Source: an uncultured Woeseiaceae bacterium (GTDB lineage Bacteria; Pseudomonadota; Gammaproteobacteria; Steroidobacterales; Woeseiaceae). From it: DNA of 39,627 nt. Below, piece after piece: positions 28,503-39,588 of the stretch; position 1 is the stretch's first letter; every line of letters begins with the position of its first letter. The DNA lies in contig CAMYOJ010000022.1 of the NCBI GenBank assembly GCA_947259985.1, forward strand, positions 5,172-44,798, in the 5' to 3' direction. A program made the translations under genes and the position numbers. The notes beneath the pieces are model-generated. The model was given only the letters and a program-made list of their open reading frames with translations, had not been told where the DNA came from and did not search any database.

Positions 28503-28919
28503 GTGCTGCCATTGAAATATTCTCGTTTCTGGCGCATGGCCAGCATCTTCATACTAATCCTCGTGCTGGCCGCCACGATGATGCCGGCAGCCTGGTTTTT
28601 CAGTAACAAGACGAGCGCGCTTTCCTGGTTCGTGCACGCGGACAAGTGGTTGCATGGCCTGACGTTTCTTGTCCTCGCTTTGTGGTTTGCAGGCCAGTAC
28701 CGGGCACAGTCCTACTGGAGGTTGGCGGCCGGCCTCATGGCCTTCGGTTTCCTTATCGAGGTGTGCCAGCTCATGGTCAGCTATCGCACGGCCGACTGGG
28801 TCGACATCGGCGCGAACACAGCCGGTATAATTGCCGGCCTTGCCGTGGCTTCGGCAGGGCTGGGCGGGTGGTGCCTGCGCGTCGAAGCCTGGCACACGGC
28901 TCGTAGCACCGGTTCCTGA
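28503..28919 (+). CDS. VanZ-like small membrane protein
   Basis: The 138-residue protein has four predicted membrane helices ([74 protein letters not shown]). The motif [11 protein letters not shown], with later E.CQ and [13 protein letters not shown], is the VanZ/phosphotransbutyrylase-like signature. Function in non-resistance settings is unknown. It starts with a GTG directly after the lolA stop and ends one base before rarA. It is inserted into the otherwise conserved lolA-rarA pair. Confidence 0.82.
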   Translation: MLPLKYSRFWRMASIFILILVLAATMMPAAWFFSNKTSALSWFVHADKWLHGLTFLVLALWFAGQYRAQSYWRLAAGLMAFGFLIEVCQLMVSYRTADWVDIGANTAGIIAGLAVASAGLGGWCLRVEAWHTARSTGS

Positions 28920-28920
28920 A

Positions 28921-32210
<3,290 letters not shown>

Positions 32211-32257
32211 GCGTGCAACTCCTCAGGATTCAGGGTTTCGGATATTAGCATCATTCA

Positions 32258-32271
32258 CCCGGATATCCGGG
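32258..32271. repeat. Perfect 14-bp palindrome CCCGGATATCCGGG
   Basis: The palindrome lies in the 85-base gap between the SDR gene and the yccA-like gene (both on the minus strand). No T run follows, so it does not look like an intrinsic terminator. It may be an operator or chance. Confidence 0.35.
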
Positions 32272-32295
32272 CGGTGTCGCAGACTTCAAGCCATG

Positions 32296-32955
32296 CTACC
32301 AGGGCAGCACATAGCCTTCGGCATGCCAGAAGCTGCCTGAATTCTCCATGTTGAGCTCGTCGATGCGCTGGATCAGCCCATGGGCAGACTCGGCGGCGGT
32401 GATGCCCGTGCCGCCCGTCATGTCGGTCGCGACCAGTCCGGGATGGAGCAGGGCAACCGCGATGCCGCGCGGTTTGAACTCGTGCATGAGGTTGGTGCCG
32501 ACCATGTTGACGGCGGTTTTCGACGTCCGATAGCCCCAGTTTCCGCCCGAGCTGTTGTCGTCGATCGAGCCTACGCGGCTCGTCACGATGGCAACTTTCG
32601 AGCCTTCATGCAGGTTGTCGGCCAGCGCCTCGGTCACGCGCAAGGGACCGAGCGTGTTGACCTTGAACTGGTGCAGCATTTCGTCGTAATCGAGTTCGCC
32701 GAACGAGTCGCGCCGCAGCATACCGGCGTTGTTGATCAGCACACCGATGGGCTGATCCGCCAGTTCAGCACGAAGCCTCTGGACGTCATCGCCATTGGCG
32801 ACATCGATATCTTCTATGATGCGGACGCCCGTCGCCTGCAGCGCTCCGCTGGCCTTGCGGCAGATGCCGATTACGTCGTCACCACGCTCGTGCAGCTGTC
32901 TGACGAGTTCGAGACCGATGCCGCGATTGCAGCCCGTAACCAGGGTCGTAGTCAT
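32296..32955 (-). CDS. Short-chain dehydrogenase/reductase (C-factor-like)
   Basis: NAD(P)-dependent oxidoreductase of the classical SDR fold. It has the cofactor motif TGCNRGIG (TGxxxGIG) near residue 7, the structural NNAG (LINNAGMLRR), the catalytic Ser in VTSRVGSI, and Tyr and Lys in YRTSK. The 219-residue length and the DDNSSGGNWGYRTSK segment resemble the C-factor/CsgA subgroup. The substrate is unknown. The start at the ATG at 32955 is preferred because the in-frame upstream extension runs into the tRNA-Ser gene. It lies 26 bases after that tRNA on the same strand. Confidence 0.88.
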   Translation of the reverse strand: MTTTLVTGCNRGIGLELVRQLHERGDDVIGICRKASGALQATGVRIIEDIDVANGDDVQRLRAELADQPIGVLINNAGMLRRDSFGELDYDEMLHQFKVNTLGPLRVTEALADNLHEGSKVAIVTSRVGSIDDNSSGGNWGYRTSKTAVNMVGTNLMHEFKPRGIAVALLHPGLVATDMTGGTGITAAESAHGLIQRIDELNMENSGSFWHAEGYVLPW

Positions 32956-32981
32956 AGTGTCTTCCAGGGGTCGAGAGAAGC

Positions 32982-33072
32982 TGGCGGAGAGGGTGGGATT
33001 CGAACCCACGAAAGGCTACTAACCTTTGCTGGTTTTCAAGACCAGTGCATTCAACCGCTCTGCCACCTCTCC
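32982..33072 (-). tRNA. tRNA-Ser (anticodon UGA)
   Basis: Read on the minus strand the gene starts GGAGAGGTGGCAGAG and ends CCTCTCCGCCA, with the CCA encoded. The acceptor stem is 7 bp, the anticodon stem CTGGT/ACCAG frames the loop CTTGAAA with anticodon TGA, and a long variable arm (AAAGG...CCTTT) and the T arm GTGGGTTCGAATCCCAC are present. Length is 91 bases, right for a class II tRNA. It reads UCA and related Ser codons. Confidence 0.96.
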
Positions 33073-33090
33073 GGCGTCGCGTGACGGCGA

Positions 33091-33119
33091 ATTGTGCTTG
33101 CAGCGAACCGAGGATTCAA
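33091..33119 (-). promoter_or_regulatory. Candidate promoter of tRNA-Ser
   Basis: On the minus strand TTGAAT (33119-33114) and CACAAT (33096-33091) are 17 bases apart, placing the start of transcription about 12 bases before the tRNA. The rest of the gap up to 33249 shows no other gene. Confidence 0.45.
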
Positions 33120-33249
33120 CCTTGCGGGCCGTCGACATTGAAATAAAGACACCGGCACCCCATAGTGTTTCGGTAGCACGGCCGGAAGTGAGCGAACGGG
33201 TTGTAACGCAGTGGGTCTCAGTATTCAGGAGAGGCCGCGGTATCATCTA

Positions 33250-33780
33250 ATGTTCATTATAGAAAGTTTCCCTAAATATTTAATATTGTTGCTATTTATC
33301 CTAGCTTCTCCCGCTTTTTCTCAGGCGCCGTCCTTTCCCTGCGAAGAAGACGAGAAGTTCGCCGAGTTCGATTTCTGGGTGGGCGGCTGGGATGTGCATG
33401 TCGCCAATGGCACCTTCGCCGGAAATAACGAGATCAAGCGGGCCGAGCGCGGCTGCGTGCTGATCGAGAACTGGCAGGGCGCGAAAGGCGCTACGGGCAT
33501 GAGCATCAACTACGTCGACAAGATCTCTGACGAGTGGGTGCAGGTCTGGAACGACGCGAGCGGCAGCCAGATCAATATTCGCGGTGGCCTGACCGAAGAG
33601 GGCATGCTCCTGGTGGGTACTATCCATTACGTCGCGAACGGGCAGACGCTGCCGTTTCGCGGGCTCTGGACGCCGCTGGAAGATGGCCGCGTGCGGCAGT
33701 TCTTTGAGCAGTCGACCGATGAGGGCAAGACCTGGACGCCCTGGTTCGAGGGCTTTTACACGAGGAAGTCAGCCGAATAG
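33250..33780 (+). CDS. Secreted DUF1579/lipocalin-like protein
   Basis: The 176-residue protein has a signal peptide (MFIIESFPKYLILLLFILAS, cleaved after AFSQA) followed by a beta-rich domain containing FAEFDFWVGGWDVHVANG, a later GCVLIENWQGA, and INYVDKISDEWVQVWNDASG. This FDFWVGxWDV ... GC.L.E.W ... W.Q.W.D pattern is typical of DUF1579-like periplasmic proteins of unknown function. The start at the ATG at 33250 is chosen because it begins the signal peptide. The first 25 codons are AT-rich, unlike the rest of the gene. It may be co-transcribed with the small membrane protein that follows after 15 bases. Confidence 0.75.
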   Translation: MFIIESFPKYLILLLFILASPAFSQAPSFPCEEDEKFAEFDFWVGGWDVHVANGTFAGNNEIKRAERGCVLIENWQGAKGATGMSINYVDKISDEWVQVWNDASGSQINIRGGLTEEGMLLVGTIHYVANGQTLPFRGLWTPLEDGRVRQFFEQSTDEGKTWTPWFEGFYTRKSAE

Positions 33781-33795
33781 GCGGATTCTGAAATT

Positions 33796-34089
33796 TTGAA
33801 ATATTCATCAGTCAATCGCGGATTTCCGGCGGGGAATCCGATCGCCAACATCTTCGTCATTATCGTCGGAGCACTGGCCATCGCGGTTTCAGTAGTGCTC
33901 GGCTTTTTCGCGTTCATCGTGCTCGGCAGCATCGTCGCGGTGCTCGCGGGAGTCGTCGGCCTGCGTCTGTGGTGGCTCAATCGCAAATTGCGGGGCCAGC
34001 GGCCACCCGATAATGCCGGCACCGGCGGCGTCATCGAGGGCGAGTATCGCGTGGTCGACGAGGAGCAGCGTATCGAGCGCGAGCCGTAG
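33796..34089 (+). CDS. Small conserved membrane protein, function unknown
   Basis: The 97-residue protein has a helical hairpin (IANIFVIIVGALAIAVSVVL, then GFFAFIVLGSIVAVLAGVVG), a basic segment after it (LWWLNRKLRGQ) and a polar tail with VIEGEYRVVDEE. The arrangement of GFP at the start, two helices, WW..RK and the IEGEY tail recurs in small gammaproteobacterial proteins I have seen, but I know no function. The only start available is the TTG at 33796. The ribosome binding site is weak. Confidence 0.65.
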   Translation: MKYSSVNRGFPAGNPIANIFVIIVGALAIAVSVVLGFFAFIVLGSIVAVLAGVVGLRLWWLNRKLRGQRPPDNAGTGGVIEGEYRVVDEEQRIEREP

Positions 34090-34133
34090 CGGGACGTAGT
34101 CAAGACCGCAAAAAACTCGTAAAGTCGCAATCC

Positions 34134-34721
34134 ATGCGCGACAGAAGAACAGACAACGACCGCCGACGCCGGCGGCGGCTCCGCAGAATCCAGGTCATCA
34201 TCATCTATACGGCCATCGCGATCGGCCTTGCCTGGTTTTTCGAGTCTCAGGCGACCACGACCGTAATATTCGTGCGGCACGCCGAGAAAGCGGCTGAACC
34301 GGCCGATAATCCGGGTCTCACTGAGACCGGGAAGCGCCGGGCCGCCGAACTGGCGCGCCAGCTCGTCGATGCCGATGTCGTCCCGGGCCTTGGCGTCGAT
34401 GCGGTGTTCTCGACGCCTTTCCGGCGCACCGAGGAGACGGCGAAGCCCGTAGCCGATGCGCTGGGCCTCACGATCAACGCCTACGACGCGGCCGACACGG
34501 AGCTCTTCATCGAGGAACTCGTTAAGGAGTACAAAGGCAAGATCATTCTCGTCGTTGGGCACAGCAACACGGTGCCCGAGATGATCGGCAACATGGGCGC
34601 GAGCAAGAAGGTCCCGCCAATCGCCGAAACCGAGTACGACAATATCTATCTCGTCTCCATTCCCTGGTTCGGCAAGACGAAGACGATTCGTCTACGTTAC
34701 GGCGAGCCCTACATCCCTTGA
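34134..34721 (+). CDS. Membrane-anchored histidine phosphatase (SixA/phosphoglycerate-mutase-like)
   Basis: The 195-residue protein starts with a very basic stretch (DNDRRRRRRLRRIQ) and one membrane helix (VIIIYTAIAIGLAWFF), followed by a histidine-phosphatase domain outside the cytoplasm. The catalytic motif is VRHAEKA (variant of RHG), with LTETGKRRAAELARQL, STPFRRTEETA and the second catalytic His in VVGHSNTVPEM. The substrate is unknown; SixA acts on phosphohistidine, other members on small phosphoesters. The stop overlaps the start of the yjbQ-like gene (TTGA at 34718-34721). Confidence 0.82.
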   Translation: MRDRRTDNDRRRRRRLRRIQVIIIYTAIAIGLAWFFESQATTTVIFVRHAEKAAEPADNPGLTETGKRRAAELARQLVDADVVPGLGVDAVFSTPFRRTEETAKPVADALGLTINAYDAADTELFIEELVKEYKGKIILVVGHSNTVPEMIGNMGASKKVPPIAETEYDNIYLVSIPWFGKTKTIRLRYGEPYIP

Positions 34722-35134
34722 TCGCGCAACACGAGCTACAGGTCCCGACGAGCGGTCGCGGCACCTACGACATCAGCCGCGATGTGCAGGCTTTCGTCAG
34801 CGATTCTGGTATCTCGACGGGCATCTGCCACGTTTTTATCTGTCATACGAGCGCCTCACTGATGCTCTGCGAGAACGCCGACCCGGCCGTGCTGCGGGAT
34901 ATGGAAACCTTTATGTCGCGGACGGCGCCCGACGGCGACCCGATGTTCACGCATACGGCCGAAGGTCCTGACGACATGGCTGCGCATGTGCGCAGCGTGC
35001 TTACGCAGTCCGATCTAAACCTCCCCGTGCGCGACGGGCGCTGCGCACTGGGTACGTGGCAGGGGATCTTCCTGTGGGAGCACCGCTACGCGGCGCATAC
35101 ACGGCGCGTGATCGTCACGGTCCAGGGTAACTAG
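34718..35134 (+). CDS. YjbQ/UPF0047 family protein
   Basis: The 138-residue protein carries the UPF0047 core: ICHVFICHTSASLMLCENAD, MAAHVRSVLTQSDLNLPVRD and LGTWQGIFLWEHRYAAHTRR. Members have weak thiamine-phosphate synthase activity in vitro; the real role is not settled. The start is a TTG overlapping the preceding stop, giving translational coupling. The stop codon overlaps that of the convergent bcp gene in the palindrome CTAG at 35131-35134. Confidence 0.88.
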   Translation: MIAQHELQVPTSGRGTYDISRDVQAFVSDSGISTGICHVFICHTSASLMLCENADPAVLRDMETFMSRTAPDGDPMFTHTAEGPDDMAAHVRSVLTQSDLNLPVRDGRCALGTWQGIFLWEHRYAAHTRRVIVTVQGN

Positions 35135-35607
35135 TCGTCCGACCCGAATCCGGCCGTTTCGCGCAGGATGACGGCCTTTTTGATGAATTCTTCATGCCGG
35201 CCAACACGGACGTCGGCCATGATCGCATCCTGGATTGTGCGGTCCTGGTTGATCAGGAAGGTCGCACGCCTTACGCCGACACCGAACGGGCCGTCCACGT
35301 CGTACATCTTGATCGCGACTTTCTCAGGGTCGCTGAGCAGCGTAAACGGCAGATCGTATTCGTCGCGGAAACGCTGGTGACTGTCAGCGTCCTGCGGGCT
35401 GATGCCGGCGACCTGCAGGCCGACGGACTGAATATCGTTGTGAATGTCGCGAATCGAGCAGGCCTCTTTGGTGCATCCCGGCGTGAAGTCCGCCGGGTAA
35501 AAATACAGGATTAGCGGCCCGTTCTGCAGCAGCTCGGACAAGGTGGTTTCGCCGCCCTGATCGTTCGCCAGTTCGAATTCGGGTGCTCGCGCGCCGGCTT
35601 CAAGCAT
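35131..35607 (-). CDS. bcp: Peroxiredoxin Bcp/PrxQ
   Basis: Thioredoxin-dependent peroxidase that removes peroxides and organic hydroperoxides. The peroxidatic Cys lies in DFTPGCTKEAC, and the second Cys five residues on is the resolving residue of atypical 2-Cys PrxQ. APEFELANDQGGETTLSELL and GPLILYFYPADFTPGC mark the fold. The start at the ATG at 35607 is fixed by AAGGAG just upstream; an in-frame ATG at 35682 would add 25 residues. The length of 158 residues is normal. It could draw electrons from the TrxB encoded 10 kb away. Confidence 0.93.
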   Translation of the reverse strand: MLEAGARAPEFELANDQGGETTLSELLQNGPLILYFYPADFTPGCTKEACSIRDIHNDIQSVGLQVAGISPQDADSHQRFRDEYDLPFTLLSDPEKVAIKMYDVDGPFGVGVRRATFLINQDRTIQDAIMADVRVGRHEEFIKKAVILRETAGFGSDD

Positions 35608-35781
35608 TTTTTTCTCCTTGTTCGCGGCCCTTGTTGCCGGTTTCGACGTACAGCCTGAAACCATACATGTCAGAATCGGCATCCGCTAGCGATTCTACTG
35701 CCATCCTGGCGTCGAAGTCTGCTATCGTGCCGGCGTCATCGAGTGTCGCATCGCGGCTCGAACACGTATAAGACTGAACCT

Positions 35782-36876
35782 ATGAAATATTTCTTGTCCG
35801 GCATGCTCGTCCTGGCGCTGCTTTCAGCCCTCGATGCCGTCGCGAAAGAAAAGAATCCGCTGTTCCAGGATGACTCTGTCATCAAGGCTGTCCTGACGGC
35901 ACCCATTGCGCAGGCGTATTCGCAACGCAACCAGGAGGTACGAATCTATCTCCCTGGCCAATGGACGTACGCCAACGGCGATGGCGAAACGAAGCGACTT
36001 GACGTCTCGATACGCACTCGCGGCCTGTTTCGGCGGGAATATTGCGCGCTGCCGCCGCTGCAGCTCAACTTCAAGAAGAAGCAGGTAAAAGGCACCTTGT
36101 TCGCGGGACAAAACAAGCTCAAGATCGTTGCGCCATGCCAGAACGGGCCCATTGCACAGCAACAGGTCGTGCTTGAATACCTGGCCTACAAGACCTACGA
36201 GATTCTCAGCGAGCAGAGCTTCGGCACGCGCCTCATCCGGCTAAGTTACGTCGATAGCGACGAAAAGAAAGAACCCTGGACGGACATGGTATTCGTCATC
36301 GAGGACGACGATGATATGGCGAAGCGTCTGGGACTCGTCAAACTGGGCGTCGTTGAAAACGAATTCGACCAGCTCGATCATCCCAGTGCAGCGCTTGTCG
36401 ACCTGTTTCAGCTACTCGTGGCCAACAACGACTACTCGTTGCTTCAAGGTCCGGAGGGCAGGGTATGCTGCCACAACACCGAGATCCTTGCGCCGAAAGA
36501 CGATGCGGATCGCCGAATTCCCGTGCCCTATGACTTCGACATGTCGGGACTCATCAACGCCAAGTACGCAGCGCCACCGTCACACATGCCGATCAAGTTC
36601 GTGCGTACGCGATATTACCGTGGCCTCTGTCAGCCTCCTGGAGTCCTCGAGGACGCGATTGCACATGTGCAGTCCAAGCGTGAGGAAATCCTGTCTCTGT
36701 TTGCCAATTCAAAGGAACTGGAAGCCAGGAGAAAGAAGAGGACACTCAAGTGGCTCGAAGACTATTTCGAGATTCTGGACAATCCGAAACGACTGAAAAA
36801 AGAAGTCTTTGGCCGTTGTCGCGGCGAGGAAGAGCTTGCCGAAATGCTGGAAAAACAAGAGCGGGCTAAAGATTAG
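35782..36876 (+). CDS. Secreted CotH-kinase-like protein of unknown function
   Basis: The 364-residue protein has a signal peptide (MKYFLSGMLVLALLSALDAV). The mature part has RLDVSIRTRGLFRREYCALP near the front, then a conserved centre with LFQLLVANNDYSL, CCHNTEILAP and RRIPVPYDFDMSGLINA. The asparagine-rich loop followed about 40 residues later by DFD resembles the catalytic loop and metal site of CotH-type kinases, and the R.RG..R.........LNFKKK part resembles the CotH N-terminus. The match is distant. The start is at the ATG at 35782. Its end overlaps the convergent DUF4956-like gene by 11 bases. Confidence 0.6.
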   Translation: MKYFLSGMLVLALLSALDAVAKEKNPLFQDDSVIKAVLTAPIAQAYSQRNQEVRIYLPGQWTYANGDGETKRLDVSIRTRGLFRREYCALPPLQLNFKKKQVKGTLFAGQNKLKIVAPCQNGPIAQQQVVLEYLAYKTYEILSEQSFGTRLIRLSYVDSDEKKEPWTDMVFVIEDDDDMAKRLGLVKLGVVENEFDQLDHPSAALVDLFQLLVANNDYSLLQGPEGRVCCHNTEILAPKDDADRRIPVPYDFDMSGLINAKYAAPPSHMPIKFVRTRYYRGLCQPPGVLEDAIAHVQSKREEILSLFANSKELEARRKKRTLKWLEDYFEILDNPKRLKKEVFGRCRGEEELAEMLEKQERAKD

Positions 36877-37654
36877 ACATCGGCCCGCCGGGATCTGAGC
36901 GCGCGTCCTTGTCCCTCGCTTTCTGCGCCTTTCGCCGCTTGCGCAGCAACTCGCGCTGCACTACGTGCTGGGACTCGAGCCCGTCGCCGAAAGCACATAC
37001 GCCGATGGCCGCGTAATTGAAAAAGACCGTCAGGACGACGGCGATCTCGATCGACTTGACCCCCGCGGCGATGCCGACCCCGATCGACGCGAGAATAAAC
37101 AGGGTGTCGAAGGTATCGCTCAAAGCGCGACGAAAGCGGACGCCGGCGACAATACCGGCGAGGCTGAACGCGAGCGCGAGACTGTGCTGTACGACGGTTA
37201 CGATGCCGGCAACGACGGCAGGCAACACGAGTGTCGTGGTATCGATAGAGTGGTCGTAGACGCTGTCCGTATGAATCGCCTTGTACACCCAGGAAACCGG
37301 CAGCATCAGCAGCAGCGTCGCGGCCATGGCGTAGAACAGCGTCGTTGCCCCTTGCAGCCAGATCGGGCCGCGCGCGTGACGAGCCCTGGTTGTCTCGGTT
37401 ACGATTTCCTCGAGTTCATCGTCGTCCGCGCTGACCAGGGCTTCTTCGAGATCGTAGACGCCATAACTGCCGTAGTCGGCGATCTCGCCGACCCCGCCGA
37501 GCGGTAACTGTTCGGCGAAATTGGGCACGAAAGCAACACCCAGTGCGACTGCGCCCGCGAGAATGGCGTAGTAGATCGTAATGCGTATCGACATCCGCAG
37601 CAGGATGCCCTGGTGTTTCGCCAATAACACGGCGCTCGGTGTTTGCTCATCCAT
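36866..37654 (-). CDS. Membrane protein resembling DUF4956
   Basis: The 262-residue protein has about five membrane helices (ITIYYAILAGAVALGVAFVP; LFYAMAATLLLMLPVSWVYK; TLVLPAVVAGIVTVVQHSLA; LFILASIGVGIAAGVKSIEI and the following one). The centre LAFSLAGIVAGVRFRRALSD followed by FILASIGVGIAAG matches the DUF4956 pattern of a helix ending in RFR then an IG.G.A.G helix. An acidic soluble loop (about residues 65-95) and a basic tail flank it. Function unknown; family members often stand beside VTC-domain or CotH-type genes (from memory), and a CotH-like gene lies next door. It is 48 bases after the DUF47 gene on the same strand. Confidence 0.65.
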   Translation of the reverse strand: MDEQTPSAVLLAKHQGILLRMSIRITIYYAILAGAVALGVAFVPNFAEQLPLGGVGEIADYGSYGVYDLEEALVSADDDELEEIVTETTRARHARGPIWLQGATTLFYAMAATLLLMLPVSWVYKAIHTDSVYDHSIDTTTLVLPAVVAGIVTVVQHSLALAFSLAGIVAGVRFRRALSDTFDTLFILASIGVGIAAGVKSIEIAVVLTVFFNYAAIGVCAFGDGLESQHVVQRELLRKRRKAQKARDKDARSDPGGPMSNL

Positions 37655-37702
37655 GGTTTCACCTTATGGCGTGTTTTCAGCAATTACAACAGCTTCGGCC
37701 AG

Positions 37703-38353
37703 CTAGATTATGGACTTCAGGCTGGCGAGTTCGAGTTCGTCGGCTGCGTTCTCGATTTCGTCGGATATCTTCGCGATACGCGCCAGCAGTTTCACAAGGT
37801 GTCGCTTTTGGGCGAGAGGCAGGTCCGATTCGAAAATGCTGAGGGTCAGGCTACGTTCCTTTTCATCGATCGCGGACTCGAGATCGCCGACTCGGCGACA
37901 ATGCTTTCGCAGATCTTCCACCTTTCCTTTAGGTTTGAAAAATGCGCGCAATGCATCGCCAAGTTCAGAGAAGCAGGCCAACGTCATGTCGAGAATTTCC
38001 TCCAGTGGCTCGACGTAGGCGTGTGTCGATACCGGTTTCTGGTAATTGACGAAATCGAGCGCGTTCTCAATTTTGTTGGTCACGTCATCGACGGCAGATA
38101 GCAATCGATAGATGTCGCCTCGAATGGTTGGCAGGTAAGCGCCCGAGTAAAGCAGTTCCCTTATGTCACGCAGCAGGCTGTCGGCCTCGGTCTCAAGTTC
38201 GTTAACGCGAGTCGCCGATTTTGCGATGCTCTTGCCGCCATCGCTGAGAAAGCCCTTGATGGCCTCGACCATGATGCGCAGACTCTCGTCAGTTTTTTCG
38301 GCGTGCTTCAGTGCGAGCTCGACAACCTGTTTTTCCTTCTTGAATATGAGCAT
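37703..38353 (-). CDS. DUF47/PhoU-like phosphate transport accessory protein
   Basis: The 216-residue all-helical protein belongs to the DUF47 (TIGR00153) group related to PhoU: MLIFKKEKQVVELALKHAEK, INELETEAD-type segment VNELETEADSLLRDIRELLY, and VDDVTNKIENALDFVNYQ. These proteins are encoded beside PiT transporters and are thought to modulate them. It starts 35 bases after the PiT gene on the same strand, with TAGGAA as a possible ribosome binding site. Confidence 0.92.
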   Translation of the reverse strand: MLIFKKEKQVVELALKHAEKTDESLRIMVEAIKGFLSDGGKSIAKSATRVNELETEADSLLRDIRELLYSGAYLPTIRGDIYRLLSAVDDVTNKIENALDFVNYQKPVSTHAYVEPLEEILDMTLACFSELGDALRAFFKPKGKVEDLRKHCRRVGDLESAIDEKERSLTLSIFESDLPLAQKRHLVKLLARIAKISDEIENAADELELASLKSII

Positions 38354-38388
38354 GTCAATTCCTACCCCGGATGATTACTGAATACACC

Positions 38389-39432
38389 CTAAAACAACAT
38401 TGAATCAAGCAGCCGGTAGACGAGTGCCGCGAAAATTGCGGCACAAAGCGGCGTTGCTATCCAGCCGGCGAAAATCGCCATGATCTTTTTCCTGCTTATT
38501 GCCCTGGTTCCCTTCGTCAGTCCTACACCGATCACGGCCCCGACAACGGCTTGTGAAGTGGAGACCGGGATGCCGAGCATGGAAAACAGGTGTACACCAA
38601 AAGCCGCCGATAACTGTGCGGCGAGCGCGCCCGAATAGTCGAGCGGCGTAATGCTGCGGCCGACCGTCTGCGTCACGCGCTGGCCGAAGGTCAGCGCACC
38701 CGCGGCCATCGCGACGCCGCCGAGTATTGCCAGGTAAAATCCCTTGTCCGGATACTTGTTGAGCAGCGGTCCGATGGCGTTGCCAACGTCGTTGGCACCC
38801 AGCGAATACGAGACGTACGCGGCCGAGCAGATGACGGCGATACGCAGAAAGTTTGACCAGACGATTGCCCGGGCATTGCGGAACAGCCGGCCGAACAAGA
38901 GGTACACGACAAGGGCCAGCAGCATCGACAGCACGGGGCTGATCACCCAGGCACCGAAAATTTTCAGCAGAACGCCCAGCTTGAAGTAACTCGCCTGCAT
39001 CCCGACGATGCCGATGCCGGTGCCTGCGACACCGCCGACGATGGCCTGCGACGTGGACACGGGTATGCTGGAAAATGTCGCGAGCGTTACGAAAAAACCG
39101 GCCGACAACAGCGCGACGAGAATGGCGTAGTCGGGCAGGCGGTCTTGAGGGAAGTGCTCGGCGAATTCGGCCGGCGCGTCTTCCCCATTGTACGCTTCGT
39201 AAACCTCGGCCTCGGCGATAACAATGCCCTTGCCGACCGTCTTCATCACGTGATGTCCCTGCAATACGCCGCCCAGGATCACGAAAGCGGCCATCATCAG
39301 GGCCGCATTGCGATACGAGAGGACTTGTGCCCCGACCGTCGTGCCGATGCAATTTGCTGCATCGTTTGCGCCAATATTCCAGCCAACATAGAAAGCTGCT
39401 GCCAGTAGCAGGGCGCCGATCAGGAATTCCAT
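38389..39432 (-). CDS. PiT-family inorganic phosphate transporter
   Basis: Low-affinity phosphate (metal-phosphate) transporter of the inner membrane. The 347-residue protein has the duplicated PiT signature: GWNIGANDAANCIGTTVGAQ near residue 18 and SYSLGANDVGNAIGP near residue 210, and the paired PVSTSQAIVGGVAG and PVSTSQAVVGAVIG. About ten membrane helices. It is shorter than E. coli PitA (499 residues), like other short bacterial members. It is co-directional with the DUF47 gene and lies 58 bases downstream of tRNA-Arg. Confidence 0.93.
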   Translation of the reverse strand: MEFLIGALLLAAAFYVGWNIGANDAANCIGTTVGAQVLSYRNAALMMAAFVILGGVLQGHHVMKTVGKGIVIAEAEVYEAYNGEDAPAEFAEHFPQDRLPDYAILVALLSAGFFVTLATFSSIPVSTSQAIVGGVAGTGIGIVGMQASYFKLGVLLKIFGAWVISPVLSMLLALVVYLLFGRLFRNARAIVWSNFLRIAVICSAAYVSYSLGANDVGNAIGPLLNKYPDKGFYLAILGGVAMAAGALTFGQRVTQTVGRSITPLDYSGALAAQLSAAFGVHLFSMLGIPVSTSQAVVGAVIGVGLTKGTRAISRKKIMAIFAGWIATPLCAAIFAALVYRLLDSMLF

Positions 39433-39490
39433 GGAGACAACGTTGGCATCAATTCAGGCCAGCGCTAGTACCCATGGCGCTGGCGATTCA

Positions 39491-39567
39491 TGGCGCCCCG
39501 GAGAGGATTCGAACCTCTGACCCCCAGATTAGGAATCTGGTGCTCTATCCGACTGAGCTACCGGGGC
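39491..39567 (-). tRNA. tRNA-Arg (anticodon CCU)
   Basis: Read on the minus strand the gene begins GCCCCGGTAGCTCAG and ends CTCCGGGGCGCCA, with CCA encoded. The anticodon stem CCAGA/TCTGG encloses the loop TTCCTAA, anticodon CCT, which reads AGG. The T arm is CAGAGGTTCGAATCCTCT. Length is 77 bases. Confidence 0.96.
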
Positions 39568-39582
39568 TTAAATTTTCTCAAT

Positions 39583-39588
39583 ATTCTA
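39583..39588 (-). promoter_or_regulatory. Possible -10 box of tRNA-Arg
   Basis: TAGAAT on the minus strand, with transcription expected about 8 bases before the tRNA. No good -35 box is seen in the short sequence left before the window edge. Confidence 0.3.

Noticed and set aside
28503..28919. VanZ-like protein as a glycopeptide-resistance gene
   Set aside because: There are no other van genes, and VanZ-fold proteins are widespread in bacteria without resistance.
32955..33072. tRNA-Ser as an integration site with a mobile island beside it
   Set aside because: No integrase, no duplicated tRNA 3' end and no composition change is visible on either side.
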